Shown here in pieces: positions 54,326-63,239 of a stretch of 64,000 nucleotides of DNA. A program made the position numbers and the translations under genes. The notes under the pieces are model-generated. The model was not told the DNA's origin and ran no database searches. It saw only the letters and a program-made list of their open reading frames with translations. Position 1 is the first letter of the stretch. Each line of letters begins with the position of its first letter. Origin of the DNA: Geovibrio thiophilus (GTDB lineage Bacteria > Chrysiogenota > Deferribacteres > Deferribacterales > Geovibrionaceae); NCBI RefSeq assembly GCF_004087915.1, contig NZ_CP035108.1, positions 310,001 through 374,000 of the forward strand, in the 5' to 3' direction.

Positions 54326-55279
54326 TTATTTGCTTTTAAGCCTGTTTATTTCATTCCTGATTTCTGTGTCGCAGAGTGCGCAAGCCTTGTGCGCGCATTT
54401 GTCTTCGCATGGCTCAATGTGTATCTGAACATCGGCGCCGCCCAAAGTTTCTGAAATTTCGTTTTCAATCATATCCGCAATCATATGGGCGTCTTCCACG
54501 CTGAGGTGCCTGTTGACCTGAACATGCAGATCGGCGAATTTTTCCGCTCCCGCTTTGCGGGTGCGCAGCTTATGCCAACCGACTATAACACAATTGTACC
54601 GCTTTAGTACACCTCGGATTTTTGACAGATCCTCAACGTCCAGCGCCTTATCCACAAGGTCTTCCGACACTTCCTTGCCGAGAACAAGTGCGGAATAGAC
54701 AGTCTTTAAGGCTATCAGAACGGATATGAACGGGTCAACGGCATTTATGCCGGTGTATTTGACAACAACAAGCCCCAGCAGCACCCCCGCGCCGGTGAGA
54801 AGATCTATTTCGTAATGCAGCGACTCGGTTTTAAGTATAGAGGAGTTCTCACTCTTTGCGACCTTCCGCAGAAAGATAACAAGCGCGAAGGTAACAACCA
54901 GAGAGAACAGCATCACCCATATGCCGCCTTCCACGCTTTTGACGATTCTGCCGCTTTCAAAGCGCCTGTAGGCTTCGTATAGAATGTAGAGACCGGAGAG
55001 GGTGATCACCCCAGCCTGAATAAGTGAGGCAAGGGATTCAAACTTGGCGTGTCCGTAGCGGTGGTCGTTGTCCGGCGGCTGTTCGGACTGCCTGATGGCG
55101 AAGTAGTTTACCGTGGAGGAACCCACGTCCAGTATGGAGTCCACAGCGGAGGCGAGAACAGAGACCGAGCCGGTAGCCGCGCCGCCTATAAGCTTTACAA
55201 CGGCGAGCATAACAGCGGTGTTTACAGAAATAAGCGTGGCGTATTTCTTCCCGGGGAGCATATCAGGATCCCGTTTCAT
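54326..55279 (-). CDS. Cation diffusion facilitator (CDF) transporter
   Basis: A 317-residue metal/proton antiporter. Membrane segments occupy residues 15-200. The site-A metal residues are in ASAVDSILDVGSS and HYEIDLLTGAG. The C-terminal regulatory domain has HLHVQV-like DLHVQVNRHLSV and HIEPCE. A Cys/His-rich tail (CEDKCAHKACALC) is unusual and may bind metal. It exports Zn, Fe, Co or Mn; ion not known. It overlaps the DUF2232-like gene by 17 bp. Confidence 0.93.
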   Translation of the reverse strand: MKRDPDMLPGKKYATLISVNTAVMLAVVKLIGGAATGSVSVLASAVDSILDVGSSTVNYFAIRQSEQPPDNDHRYGHAKFESLASLIQAGVITLSGLYILYEAYRRFESGRIVKSVEGGIWVMLFSLVVTFALVIFLRKVAKSENSSILKTESLHYEIDLLTGAGVLLGLVVVKYTGINAVDPFISVLIALKTVYSALVLGKEVSEDLVDKALDVEDLSKIRGVLKRYNCVIVGWHKLRTRKAGAEKFADLHVQVNRHLSVEDAHMIADMIENEISETLGGADVQIHIEPCEDKCAHKACALCDTEIRNEINRLKSK

Positions 55280-56153
55280 CCTGTTTCGGTTTGCCGAAGA
55301 AGTTGAACCATATGCTGAACAGTCCCACTAGGGCAAGCGCCAGCATAAGGGGCGGCTCAGAGAATATGATGATGTAGATTACAGCCTTGAATATGCCAGC
55401 CAGCCTGAACCTGTGTACCCAGCGACGCAGAACCTCAAATCCCTGAATGAAGTACAGTCCGCCGAACACAAGCAGCGTATTGAACGCCACGGAGCGCATG
55501 TATACATCACCCATGAAGAAGAATGCAAGCCCCGCGAGCATAACCCACACAAGGTTGTCAGGCAGGCGGAAGACCTCATGCTCCTGCTTTTTTATCTTGT
55601 AAAAGAAGGTCTTGGTGAAATAAGCCACAAGCACGGAGGTGAGGAAGATTATCCCCGGGAAGATCAAAACGAGAGAAAGTGCCGCCAAGTCCATATTCTT
55701 CTCGACGACTGCGGCATAAGACGCCGCTCCGGTTTCGGGCGCTTTTTTAGCCGCCTCCACAAGGACTTTCAGAATCTCTGTCACATTCTCCGTGAGCGAG
55801 CTGCGCATGCTGTCCGTAAAGAAAACAAATACTGCGGAAAGAATGAACGCCGGAATGGGAGATGCGGCAACTGGCAGCCAGTTTGACTCCGGCTTGTTCT
55901 GCCAGCGGTAAATCATGAATGCGGTGAAGATAACGGTCATTGCGTAATAGGCGCTTATGAAAGGCTCAAAAGCGGCGCAAAGACCCACCAGCACCAGAAA
56001 AAGTATATCTGAAATTTTCTCTCTCGCCGGCTCCGCAAGATAAAGCAGCAGAAGCAGCGGCGAAAAAGGAATGAACAGCCCGCCGACTCTCGGGAAGAAC
56101 AGAACTGCTGCGAAAAGGGCTATGCTGGCGACAGGAAGATAAAAAACTCTCAT
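55263..56153 (-). CDS. DUF2232/YybS-like membrane protein
   Basis: A 296-residue protein with about eight membrane segments in the arrangement of the YybS/DUF2232 family (FSPLLLLLY...MTVIFTAFMIY...SAVFVFF...VLIFPGIIFL...NTLLVFGGLYFIQGFE). In many bacteria this gene sits in the rpsF-ssb-rpsR cluster; here it is about 6 kb from that cluster. The function is unknown. It is the first gene of a probable operon with the CDF transporter and dapL. Confidence 0.75.
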   Translation of the reverse strand: MRVFYLPVASIALFAAVLFFPRVGGLFIPFSPLLLLLYLAEPAREKISDILFLVLVGLCAAFEPFISAYYAMTVIFTAFMIYRWQNKPESNWLPVAASPIPAFILSAVFVFFTDSMRSSLTENVTEILKVLVEAAKKAPETGAASYAAVVEKNMDLAALSLVLIFPGIIFLTSVLVAYFTKTFFYKIKKQEHEVFRLPDNLVWVMLAGLAFFFMGDVYMRSVAFNTLLVFGGLYFIQGFEVLRRWVHRFRLAGIFKAVIYIIIFSEPPLMLALALVGLFSIWFNFFGKPKQDETGS

Positions 56154-56259
56154 ATATTTAATACTCTTTATGTTTATTATTGTCCGCCTAATGTTAGCCG
56201 TAAAAATGTTTAATGTCCATTAAATGATCCTTTTTATTACCCTGCCTTTGTATTTCGAT

Positions 56260-56341
56260 GTGCTACGAATTATTAGTATCGTGCTACTTGCTGTTGACTT
56301 TAATTTTGATTTGGTGTTATGAATTTTATTAATCGTGCTAT
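56260..56341 (+). promoter_or_regulatory. Promoter and GTGCTA repeats upstream of the TonB receptor
   Basis: TTGACT (56294-56299) and TTATGA (56317-56322) are 17 bp apart. GTGCTA occurs three times, at 56260, 56281 and 56335; the first two are 21 bp apart, two helical turns. The site may be bound by a regulator of the uptake gene. Confidence 0.45.
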
Positions 56342-56376
56342 TGATGGATTTACAGTTACTTTTTAGGGAGGTAGTT

Positions 56377-58572
56377 TTGAAAAAATTTCTTTTAAGCATG
56401 TGCGCTGTGTTGTTAACACTCTGTCCTGTTATGGCGGATGAAAACCTTATGCGTACAACAATTTATCTGGATGAAGTCTCGGTCACGGCGGATTCTGCGG
56501 CAGATTCCAACCTGAATATTTCAGAACAGAAGGTCGCAGAGAAGAACAGAAGCGGCAACATAGCCGATTTTCTTGTGAAGGATCCCGAGATCTCCTTCAA
56601 GCGCAAGACCGCCTTCGGAGACAGCGGTGACATTATCTCCATAAGAGGCATGGAGAGCAAAAGAATCATGCTTAACCTTGATGGCAGAAGCATAAGCTCC
56701 ACAGGAAATGTCGGAGGCAATTATATAGATTTTGGCACTATACCACTCGATAATATAGAAAGAATAGAGATTATTAAGGGCGGCAGCTCGGCGGAATACG
56801 GCAATAACGCCTTGGGCGGAGTGATCAACGCCTACACCAAGCGCCCGTCAAAGGATGCGTCAGCGTCCGTTTATGCAACTATGGGCGGCTGGGATGATGC
56901 CAGCGACTATCATAACGTACGGGGCAGCTTTGCCAAAAGGTTCGGCAGTCTGGGTGTGAGTCTGGGCGTGAGCCATCAGGAGGCGGAAGCTTATCTCAGA
57001 AACAACGATTATGAGTCCCTGCATATAAACCCTAAGTTTTATCTGAGCCTCCCTTGGCGGGGAGAAGTCATTCTCGGTTACAAATACAGCAAGACGACAA
57101 GAGGGCTTATACGCTCCAACAGGGACGACGGCGCACCAGCATCTGACTCGGATTCTTCCCTGCCCGGCTTCAATACCCCTATCGACAGCAACTACCCGAC
57201 AGCCAGCGGCGAATATTTCGCAGGCGGCTCACCCACACCCTCAATGAGCGTTATAGGTGACGGCGCCTACTGGGATAAGATAAGGCATATGCTGGACATC
57301 ACATATATTCAGCCCTTAAGCGACAACGTCTACATTGAGGCTATGGCGTATAAAAACTACGAAGACCGCTATGAGAAAAACTACGCAGATGTTGCTTCAA
57401 GGCTTCAGATACTGACCGCAAACCCCAATGATTTTGACCCCTCTCTCACCTCAGAGGGTGAGCTTGTTCTGGACAGAAAGATTGAGGTGGACAGAAGTTA
57501 CGGCTACAAGCTGAAAACCGTCGGGGAACTTGAAAAGCACACTCTCACAGCCGGAGCCGAGGCAAAGGCGCTGAGATCCGGCGGCATAGATGTCCGCTAT
57601 GTTGACACCAACTACAACAAAGCGGGAGCAAACCAGTGGACGGGAACCATGGCGGGAAGCAGCGGTTCGGAGGCGGATGTTTACGGCTTCTTCATATCTG
57701 ACAGCTACAGGGTTACAGACAGGCTTACGGCGGATTTCGGCATGCGCTACGATAGATATGATGCCAAAAGCGGTGACGTAAACTATGAGGACGGAAAAGC
57801 CACGCCTAAGGTCGGGCTTACATATGTCCTGACGCCAAATGACAAAGTGTCAGTGTTCGTTTACCAGAACTACAGAACCCCTACCCTGCCTGAGCTCTGG
57901 TGGAACTCTCAGGCGAGTTCTGACGACAGCACAGTGAACGTGCCTTATCTCATCGGCAGAGAACTGAAGCCGGAAACAGCCACAGGTATCGATGCCGCTT
58001 ACAGTCATACCTTTTCCGGAAAAGGCAGAGTTCAGTTTTCCGCCTTCTATTATGATATTGAGGACTATATACTGCACAAGGCTGTGTATGTTAACCGCTC
58101 TCAGAGTTATCAGGCTTGGGCGGCGTATAATACGGACGCTGAATTTTACGGAACGACTGCGGACGGTTCGTACGATATAACCCGCTCACTCAGCGGGCGG
58201 CTGAGCGGAACTTACCAGCAGACCAAGAAAAAGAACGATCCCTCTGATCCGGACGGAGTGCTTGAGGAAGTGGACTATATTCCTGATGTAAAGGCTTCAG
58301 CGGGAATCAGTTGGGATATTACGGAGAAAATTACTCTGGACATGGGGCTTAACTATACTGGCAAGAGGCTCTATACTGTAAATACGGCGACTCTCTCAAA
58401 AGGCGAACTCGGGGGCTACACCACGGTTGACGCCAGCTTCCGTTACAGGCTGGATGAACATACGGTGTTTGAAATATACGGTGAAAACCTCACTGACAAG
58501 GAATATGAGGAGACATGGGGTTATCCCGCCATGGGCTTCAATATGGGGGCAAGCATAAAATGGACTTTGTAA
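56377..58572 (+). CDS. TonB-dependent outer-membrane receptor
   Basis: A 731-residue receptor from a TTG (56377) preceded by GGGAGG; the frame is open to 56335 but the signal peptide starts at this TTG (MKKFLLSMCAVLLTLCPVMA). The plug domain shows DEVSVTADS, IISIRGMESKRIMLNLDGR, IERIEIIKGGSSAEYGNNALGGVI (quoted in parts). The barrel ends with MGASIKWTL, the usual TonB-receptor C-terminus. It should import a chelate such as a siderophore, a corrinoid or a metal complex. It heads an operon with a methyltransferase and a periplasmic binding protein. TonB/ExbBD are not here. Confidence 0.9.
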   Translation: MKKFLLSMCAVLLTLCPVMADENLMRTTIYLDEVSVTADSAADSNLNISEQKVAEKNRSGNIADFLVKDPEISFKRKTAFGDSGDIISIRGMESKRIMLNLDGRSISSTGNVGGNYIDFGTIPLDNIERIEIIKGGSSAEYGNNALGGVINAYTKRPSKDASASVYATMGGWDDASDYHNVRGSFAKRFGSLGVSLGVSHQEAEAYLRNNDYESLHINPKFYLSLPWRGEVILGYKYSKTTRGLIRSNRDDGAPASDSDSSLPGFNTPIDSNYPTASGEYFAGGSPTPSMSVIGDGAYWDKIRHMLDITYIQPLSDNVYIEAMAYKNYEDRYEKNYADVASRLQILTANPNDFDPSLTSEGELVLDRKIEVDRSYGYKLKTVGELEKHTLTAGAEAKALRSGGIDVRYVDTNYNKAGANQWTGTMAGSSGSEADVYGFFISDSYRVTDRLTADFGMRYDRYDAKSGDVNYEDGKATPKVGLTYVLTPNDKVSVFVYQNYRTPTLPELWWNSQASSDDSTVNVPYLIGRELKPETATGIDAAYSHTFSGKGRVQFSAFYYDIEDYILHKAVYVNRSQSYQAWAAYNTDAEFYGTTADGSYDITRSLSGRLSGTYQQTKKKNDPSDPDGVLEEVDYIPDVKASAGISWDITEKITLDMGLNYTGKRLYTVNTATLSKGELGGYTTVDASFRYRLDEHTVFEIYGENLTDKEYEETWGYPAMGFNMGASIKWTL

Positions 58573-59321
58573 AAACACGGGAGCAGCAGGAAAAGTTCTG
58601 GAATAATAAAGCGAAAACCTTCCCCAGATATGAGGAGAAGGAGGATAACTATGAAGCGGGTATGCTGAACAGAGCCCGTGAGCACGGAGTTGTGTTCAAG
58701 GATGCGGATATTCTCGATGTCGGCTGCGGAAGCGGCATGTACACCATCCGTCTGGGGAAGGATGCAAAGCATGTAACCGCAACGGACATATCAAGCGAGA
58801 TGCTGCGCATCCTTAAAGAGGACGCGTCAGCGCAGGGTATCAATAATATAGATACATTCCTTGGCGACTGGCTGGAGTTCAAGCCGGATAAAAAATATGA
58901 CGTTGTCTTCTGCTCAATGACTCCCGCTGTGCAGTCTGAGGAAGGCAGGGCTAAGGTTATGGAGCATGCCGGAGGCTGGGTTGTATACATGGGTTTTGCG
59001 GATCGCACAGAGATGAACATGACGGCAGGGCTGTACAGGCATTACGGCATAACCCCGAAGAAGTTTCATGACGCGCCCGGAATGCGTGCCTACCTTGAGG
59101 AAAGAGGAATAAAATACACCACCAGCCTTGTCAGCGGGGAATGGGCTGTTCCCCGAACCTATGAAGAGGCTGCCGCAAGCTGCCGTGACATGCTCTCTCT
59201 CTATAATATAGAACCGGATGAGGAGATACTTGCGGAGAACATCAAGCCTGCGATGGATGAGACGGGTAAATATATCGAGCGCACCGCTTACAGCATAGAG
59301 ATGATCGTATGGCACGTCTGA
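58560..59321 (+). CDS. Class I SAM-dependent methyltransferase
   Basis: A 253-residue methyltransferase from the ATG at 58560, which overlaps the receptor stop; the frame is open further upstream. Motif I is ILDVGCGSGMYTIRL, then ATDISSEML and VVFCSMTPAV. It lies between receptor and binding protein genes with overlaps at both ends (13 bp each). It is thus part of the uptake operon and may modify the imported ligand or release it from its chelator. The ligand is unknown. Confidence 0.88.
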   Translation: MDFVKTREQQEKFWNNKAKTFPRYEEKEDNYEAGMLNRAREHGVVFKDADILDVGCGSGMYTIRLGKDAKHVTATDISSEMLRILKEDASAQGINNIDTFLGDWLEFKPDKKYDVVFCSMTPAVQSEEGRAKVMEHAGGWVVYMGFADRTEMNMTAGLYRHYGITPKKFHDAPGMRAYLEERGIKYTTSLVSGEWAVPRTYEEAAASCRDMLSLYNIEPDEEILAENIKPAMDETGKYIERTAYSIEMIVWHV

Positions 59322-60367
59322 TAATCTGTCTTGTTGCCCTGCTGCTAGCTTCTCAGTCATGGGCTAAGACGGTGACAGACATATTCGGGCGTACCGTCAC
59401 TGTGCCGGACAATGTAGAAAGGATTATAGCCCTTGGCAGCAGCATGTCGTTTGTAACCTATCTTCATGCGCAGAAGCTTGCCGTGGGCGTTGAGGATGTG
59501 GAGAAAACGGCGGATTCCACCAAACCGTATGTTCAGGCTAATTTCGAGATGGTGAAGGATCTCCCTGTGATCGGTAAGGCGGGCGCAGTCCGCATTCCGA
59601 ACTACGAAAGGATAATCAGCCTTAAGCCCGATGTTGTGTTTATTGTTTCAACAGACAGGGGCGAACCCGACCTTATTCAGCGTAAGCTGAGTATCCCTGT
59701 TGTTGCCGTAAGTTACGGAATGCCGAACTTCGATCAGGATGTGTTCTTCCGCTCAATCGGGCTTACAGCCGAAGTTCTCGGCAGGCAGGAACGGGCTGAG
59801 GAGCTTATCTCCTATATAAAAAGCCTGCCCGCCAAGCTGAGCTATGCGCCCGGGAAAGACGCAGAAGCCTATCTCGGCGGCATATCCTTCAAAGGGAATC
59901 AGGGGCTTAACAGCACTGCGGCGGATTTTCTGCCCATGAAGCTGGCGCGGATAAAGAATATTACTGATGCGGAGAAAAAAAGAGGGCAGTTTTTCGTTAA
60001 CAGGGAATATGTTTTGGCGAAGAACCCCGAAATTATTTTCATAGACGGCAACGGGCTCTCTCTTATTGCTGATGACGTAAGGAAAAATCCTGAGTTTTAC
60101 GCAAGGCTGAGGGCTTTCCGAAACGGGCAGGTCTTCCTGCTTCTGCCGCATACAAGCTATTTCAGCAATCCTGAGATGCTGTATGTCAATGCCTTTCTCA
60201 TGGCGAAGTCGGCATACCCTGAAAAATACGGAAATATCGATCCTGAGGAAATCACTGACGAGATTCTCACTGCCTTCAACGGAAAAGGGATGTACGGCTT
60301 TCTCAGGAAAACAACAGGCGGCTACGGCGTTCTGGAATTAACTCCTGACGGTATAAAAATCAAATAA
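59309..60367 (+). CDS. Periplasmic binding protein of the FecB/BtuF type
   Basis: A 352-residue exported protein (signal MARLIICLVALLLASQSWA) of the iron-siderophore/cobalamin-binding class III family. TVTVPDNVERIIALGSSMSF, PNYERIISLKPDVVFI and the C-terminal lobe KNPEIIFIDGNG are the usual landmarks. It overlaps the methyltransferase by 13 bp. The receptor and this protein would pass the same chelate across the envelope. The inner-membrane permease and ATPase are not in this window. Confidence 0.88.
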   Translation: MARLIICLVALLLASQSWAKTVTDIFGRTVTVPDNVERIIALGSSMSFVTYLHAQKLAVGVEDVEKTADSTKPYVQANFEMVKDLPVIGKAGAVRIPNYERIISLKPDVVFIVSTDRGEPDLIQRKLSIPVVAVSYGMPNFDQDVFFRSIGLTAEVLGRQERAEELISYIKSLPAKLSYAPGKDAEAYLGGISFKGNQGLNSTAADFLPMKLARIKNITDAEKKRGQFFVNREYVLAKNPEIIFIDGNGLSLIADDVRKNPEFYARLRAFRNGQVFLLLPHTSYFSNPEMLYVNAFLMAKSAYPEKYGNIDPEEITDEILTAFNGKGMYGFLRKTTGGYGVLELTPDGIKIK

Positions 60368-60371
60368 AAAA

Positions 60372-60394
60372 GGGAGCCTTTTTGAGGGGCTCCC
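60372..60394 (-). terminator. Terminator (shared, convergent)
   Basis: GGGAGCC, a 9-nt loop and GGCTCCC. On the minus strand it is followed by six T, so it ends the MFS transporter transcript. It is almost identical to the copy at 61836. Confidence 0.8.
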
Positions 60395-60424
60395 TTAAAT
60401 CTGAAAATCTGAGACTGCCGCGGC

Positions 60425-61561
60425 TTAGTTTTTCATAGTTTTAACCAGAGAGGCGGCAGCAGCAAAAAGCATTACCGCCTGAAACAGAAGCACAACGCTG
60501 ATCAGATCCGCAGATCTGATCATACCTATTACAAACGGTACTGTAAAATACCCTATGCCCCAGAACATGAAGTAAACTCCGGACGAGGCTCCGGCGTGAG
60601 CCGAATCCGCTTTAATCTGGAGATAGAGCATGGAAGCTATACTGAATATTCCCAGCCCTGCAGTATAAGCAAGCAGCCCTATAAAAAGCAGAACACCGCT
60701 GTTGTAAATGATTACCAGCAAACCCGCACCAATGCAGGACATTCCGATCGGAAGGATTTGTTTAAGGTTGTGTGTTTTTACAATCTTCCCTGAAAAAATC
60801 TGAATTATTCCCAGAGTAAAAAAGCTGAGAGAGAAGGCTGTGTTCGTGAGGCTGTGATTCATATTTTTTACAGACAGCATGAATGCCGGAATAACGCTGA
60901 CAATCAGCCCGTATGCCGCGCCGTACATAACTATACCTGCCAGAACGGATTTATTGAGCGGTCTGACTATGCTCATTATACCGACCTTAGTTTCACTTTT
61001 TTTATGTGTCTGATGTTTTGGTGAAACCAGCGTCAATATGATGAATCCCCCTATTACTGATGCTGCGGAAAAACCGAGAAATGTTGTCTCTGCTCCGAAG
61101 AAATCTGCGATATATGTTCCGGCGAGCGGACCCGCCGTGAGCCCGAAATGGAAAGAAGCCGTGTACCAGCCCATTACCTGCGCCTTATTTTCCGGATAAA
61201 GCAGCGCCAGCAGTATAGGCGAAAGAGACCACAGCGGTGCTTCCCCCACTCCCTGAACAATGCGCCCGAGGATCAGTTCCCGCGCCGAATCTGCTGAATA
61301 ATAGATGAGTCCGGACAGACTGCACAGAAGGAAACCGGCGATAATAACCGATCTGAAACCGAAGCGGTCAGCAATTTTTCCGAGCGGGTATTGGGAAAGG
61401 ATATAAGTCAGACCGAAGGCTGATGCTAAAAATCCGCTCATAGTGACAGAACCGGATAAACGGGTCATTTTATCAGGCAGGTAAGTAAAGCAGATTCCCA
61501 GCCCGAACATAATGACGAATATACTGCTGTTCACCGCAGCCATATAGCGTATGGATGACAT
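60425..61561 (-). CDS. MFS transporter
   Basis: A 378-residue transporter with twelve membrane segments. SGFLASAFGLTYILSQYPLGKIADRFGFRS is the MFS motif A region, quoted partly, and GRIVQGVGEAPLWSL is motif B-like. The start at 61561 (MSSIRYM) follows AAGGAG; an ATG 14 codons upstream lacks a ribosome site. A possible 19-codon leader precedes it. The substrate is unknown. Confidence 0.88.
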   Translation of the reverse strand: MSSIRYMAAVNSSIFVIMFGLGICFTYLPDKMTRLSGSVTMSGFLASAFGLTYILSQYPLGKIADRFGFRSVIIAGFLLCSLSGLIYYSADSARELILGRIVQGVGEAPLWSLSPILLALLYPENKAQVMGWYTASFHFGLTAGPLAGTYIADFFGAETTFLGFSAASVIGGFIILTLVSPKHQTHKKSETKVGIMSIVRPLNKSVLAGIVMYGAAYGLIVSVIPAFMLSVKNMNHSLTNTAFSLSFFTLGIIQIFSGKIVKTHNLKQILPIGMSCIGAGLLVIIYNSGVLLFIGLLAYTAGLGIFSIASMLYLQIKADSAHAGASSGVYFMFWGIGYFTVPFVIGMIRSADLISVVLLFQAVMLFAAAASLVKTMKN

Positions 61562-61655
61562 GATAAGAACTCCTTTGATAAATGGACACAATCTCAGGAG
61601 CACGTTTTGTGTTGTGATGTTGAATTAAAACGGACTCCGAATGCCGGTTAATGAA

Positions 61656-61715
61656 TCAGGCAGCCGGAGGGGGAGGTGTAAGACCGAAGCGGTCATGGAA
61701 ATCTGAAGCAATCAT
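61656..61715 (-). CDS. Possible 19-codon leader peptide upstream of the MFS gene
   Basis: ATG 61715 follows GAGGAAACGAA, a good ribosome site. The peptide reads MIASDFHDRFGLTPPPPAA and stops at 61656. Four consecutive Pro codons (CCT CCC CCT CCG) near its end would be expected to stall ribosomes without EF-P. The MFS start is 94 nt downstream. It could be a regulatory leader or a remnant of a longer gene. Confidence 0.5.
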   Translation of the reverse strand: MIASDFHDRFGLTPPPPAA

Positions 61716-61737
61716 TTCGTTTCCTCTACTTTTTCTA

Positions 61738-61768
61738 AGTATTGCAGGGAGCTTGGCGTATTGTCAAT
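61738..61768 (-). promoter_or_regulatory. Possible promoter upstream of the leader peptide and MFS gene
   Basis: The minus strand has TTGACA about 50 bp upstream of the leader ATG, followed after 18 bp by AATACT. The -10 match is only partial. Confidence 0.4.
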
Positions 61769-61835
61769 AAATATATTGCGTTTGCTGTCAGGTGAGGATG
61801 CAGGGTGAGAACGCTCCCTGAGTTACACAAAAAAA

Positions 61836-61858
61836 GGGAGCCTTTTTGAGGGGCTCCC
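61836..61858 (-). terminator. Terminator of the rpsF-ssb-rpsR operon
   Basis: Same sequence as the 60372 hairpin: GGGAGCC, loop, GGCTCCC and, on the minus strand, a T-run. It is 30 bp beyond the rpsR stop. Confidence 0.85.
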
Positions 61859-61887
61859 GTTTATATTCCGTCGCTGTCTGTTTCAGC

Positions 61888-62118
61888 TTATCTGTCGAGG
61901 CTGAAGGGAAGAAGGATTATGGTACGTGCGGTTTTAACAGCAGAAGCGAGTGATCTCTGGTGTTTTGCGCATGTTCCCGTAAGCCTTCTGGGCATTATTT
62001 TACCTCTTTCGGTTACGAAACCTCTGAGGAGTTTAGCGTCTTTGTAGTCTATATCGATTTTTTCCGCGCAGAATCTGCATACTTTCTTTTTCTGAAATTT
62101 TCTTCTTAAAACAGCCAT
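61888..62118 (-). CDS. rpsR: 30S ribosomal protein S18
   Basis: A 76-residue ribosomal protein: [42 protein letters not shown] (quoted in parts) and the basic C-terminal. It binds 16S rRNA beside S6. Last gene of rpsF-ssb-rpsR, 28 bp after ssb. Confidence 0.97.
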   Translation of the reverse strand: MAVLRRKFQKKKVCRFCAEKIDIDYKDAKLLRGFVTERGKIMPRRLTGTCAKHQRSLASAVKTARTIILLPFSLDR

Positions 62119-62146
62119 TTTATATTGTCCTCCGTTTGTTCAGCGC

Positions 62147-62563
62147 CTAAAACGGTATATCGTCTTCGCTGAAATCGTCGCTGCTGCCGCTGCCGCCTGA
62201 AGAGAAGCCGCCGTCACTGCCTGATGAATAGTCCCCGCCTTTGTCTCTTCTTGAAGACACAAGCTGGATATTTTCGGCGATCACTTCATGCTTGCTGCGT
62301 TTTTGTCCTTCCTGCTCCCACACGTTTTGAGAGAGGCGTCCTTCCACCAGCACAGGGCTTCCTTTCGTGAGGTATTCCCCGCAGATTTCGCCGAGTTTTC
62401 CGAAGGCGACAATGTCAATGAACATTGTTTCTTCTTTGTCTTTCTGTTTTCGGTTAACGGCAAGACCAAACTTTGCCACTGCGAGATCCCTTCCGGGAAC
62501 ATATCTTACTTCGGGGTTGCGGGTACAGTTGCCAAGCAATACTACCTTATTGAAAAAGCCCAT
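62147..62563 (-). CDS. ssb: Single-stranded DNA-binding protein
   Basis: A 138-residue SSB. The OB fold starts FNKVVLLGNCTRNPEVRY and has FIDIVAFGKLGEICGEYL and VEGRLSQNVWEQEG. A Gly/Ser-rich linker leads to the acidic tip DFSEDDIPF, which recruits partner proteins. It is located between rpsF and rpsR as in many bacteria. Confidence 0.97.
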   Translation of the reverse strand: MGFFNKVVLLGNCTRNPEVRYVPGRDLAVAKFGLAVNRKQKDKEETMFIDIVAFGKLGEICGEYLTKGSPVLVEGRLSQNVWEQEGQKRSKHEVIAENIQLVSSRRDKGGDYSSGSDGGFSSGGSGSSDDFSEDDIPF

Positions 62564-62596
62564 GGTAAATTCCTTATCCGGTGGATATTTATGTTG

Positions 62597-63040
62597 TTAT
62601 TCGGAAATCTCTTCCGCGTCAGTCTCAGGTGCCGCCTCGTCCCCTTCTTCAAAGGGAGTCCTGCTGTCCTCTCTGGGTCTTCTGGGGTTAACCTTCTTGC
62701 CCTTTCTGTCGGGTCTGGGAGCGGGATCTTTTCTGGGTTTCAGTTTGAATTTCTTCTCGTCGATTTTAACGATGCAGAATCTGAGAACGTCTTCGCTGTA
62801 GCGGTAGCGTTTTTCAAGCTCTTCGTTGTAGTTGCCGCCGGCTTTGTACTGAATGAGGAAGTAGTAGCCGTCACGGTAGTCCTCAACTTCGTAGGCGAAA
62901 GAAAGTTTGCCCCAAGGCTCGACTTTAAGAATTTCGCCGCCGTTCTGCTCGATGTTCCCCTTGAAAAATTCAAGGTTTGTGTCAATCTCTTCCTGCGTGA
63001 GGTCGGGACGGACGATAAAAATAGTTTCGTAAGTAACCAA
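62597..63040 (-). CDS. rpsF: 30S ribosomal protein S6
   Basis: A 147-residue protein starting YETIFIVRPDLTQEEID, with the WGKLSFAYEVEDYRDGYYFL core and an extended acidic C-terminal tail (EEGDEAAPETDAEEISE). First gene of the operon; start 63040 follows AAGGAGG. Confidence 0.96.
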   Translation of the reverse strand: MVTYETIFIVRPDLTQEEIDTNLEFFKGNIEQNGGEILKVEPWGKLSFAYEVEDYRDGYYFLIQYKAGGNYNEELEKRYRYSEDVLRFCIVKIDEKKFKLKPRKDPAPRPDRKGKKVNPRRPREDSRTPFEEGDEAAPETDAEEISE

Positions 63041-63239
63041 TTTGTCCTCCTTTTGGTTAAAGCCGCAGATTCATTCGCTCTACAGCAAGGCAGAAGATCT
63101 TTTTATCAATACATATGCGTTAAGTCAACCGAAAAGATCCTTTTTTATGGTGGATTCTCCGCATCCGCCCAATATTGATTGTTAACCCCGTGCACCGATG
63201 TGTATTATGGGGTTGGGCAGGATTAACAGGAGGTTTCTC

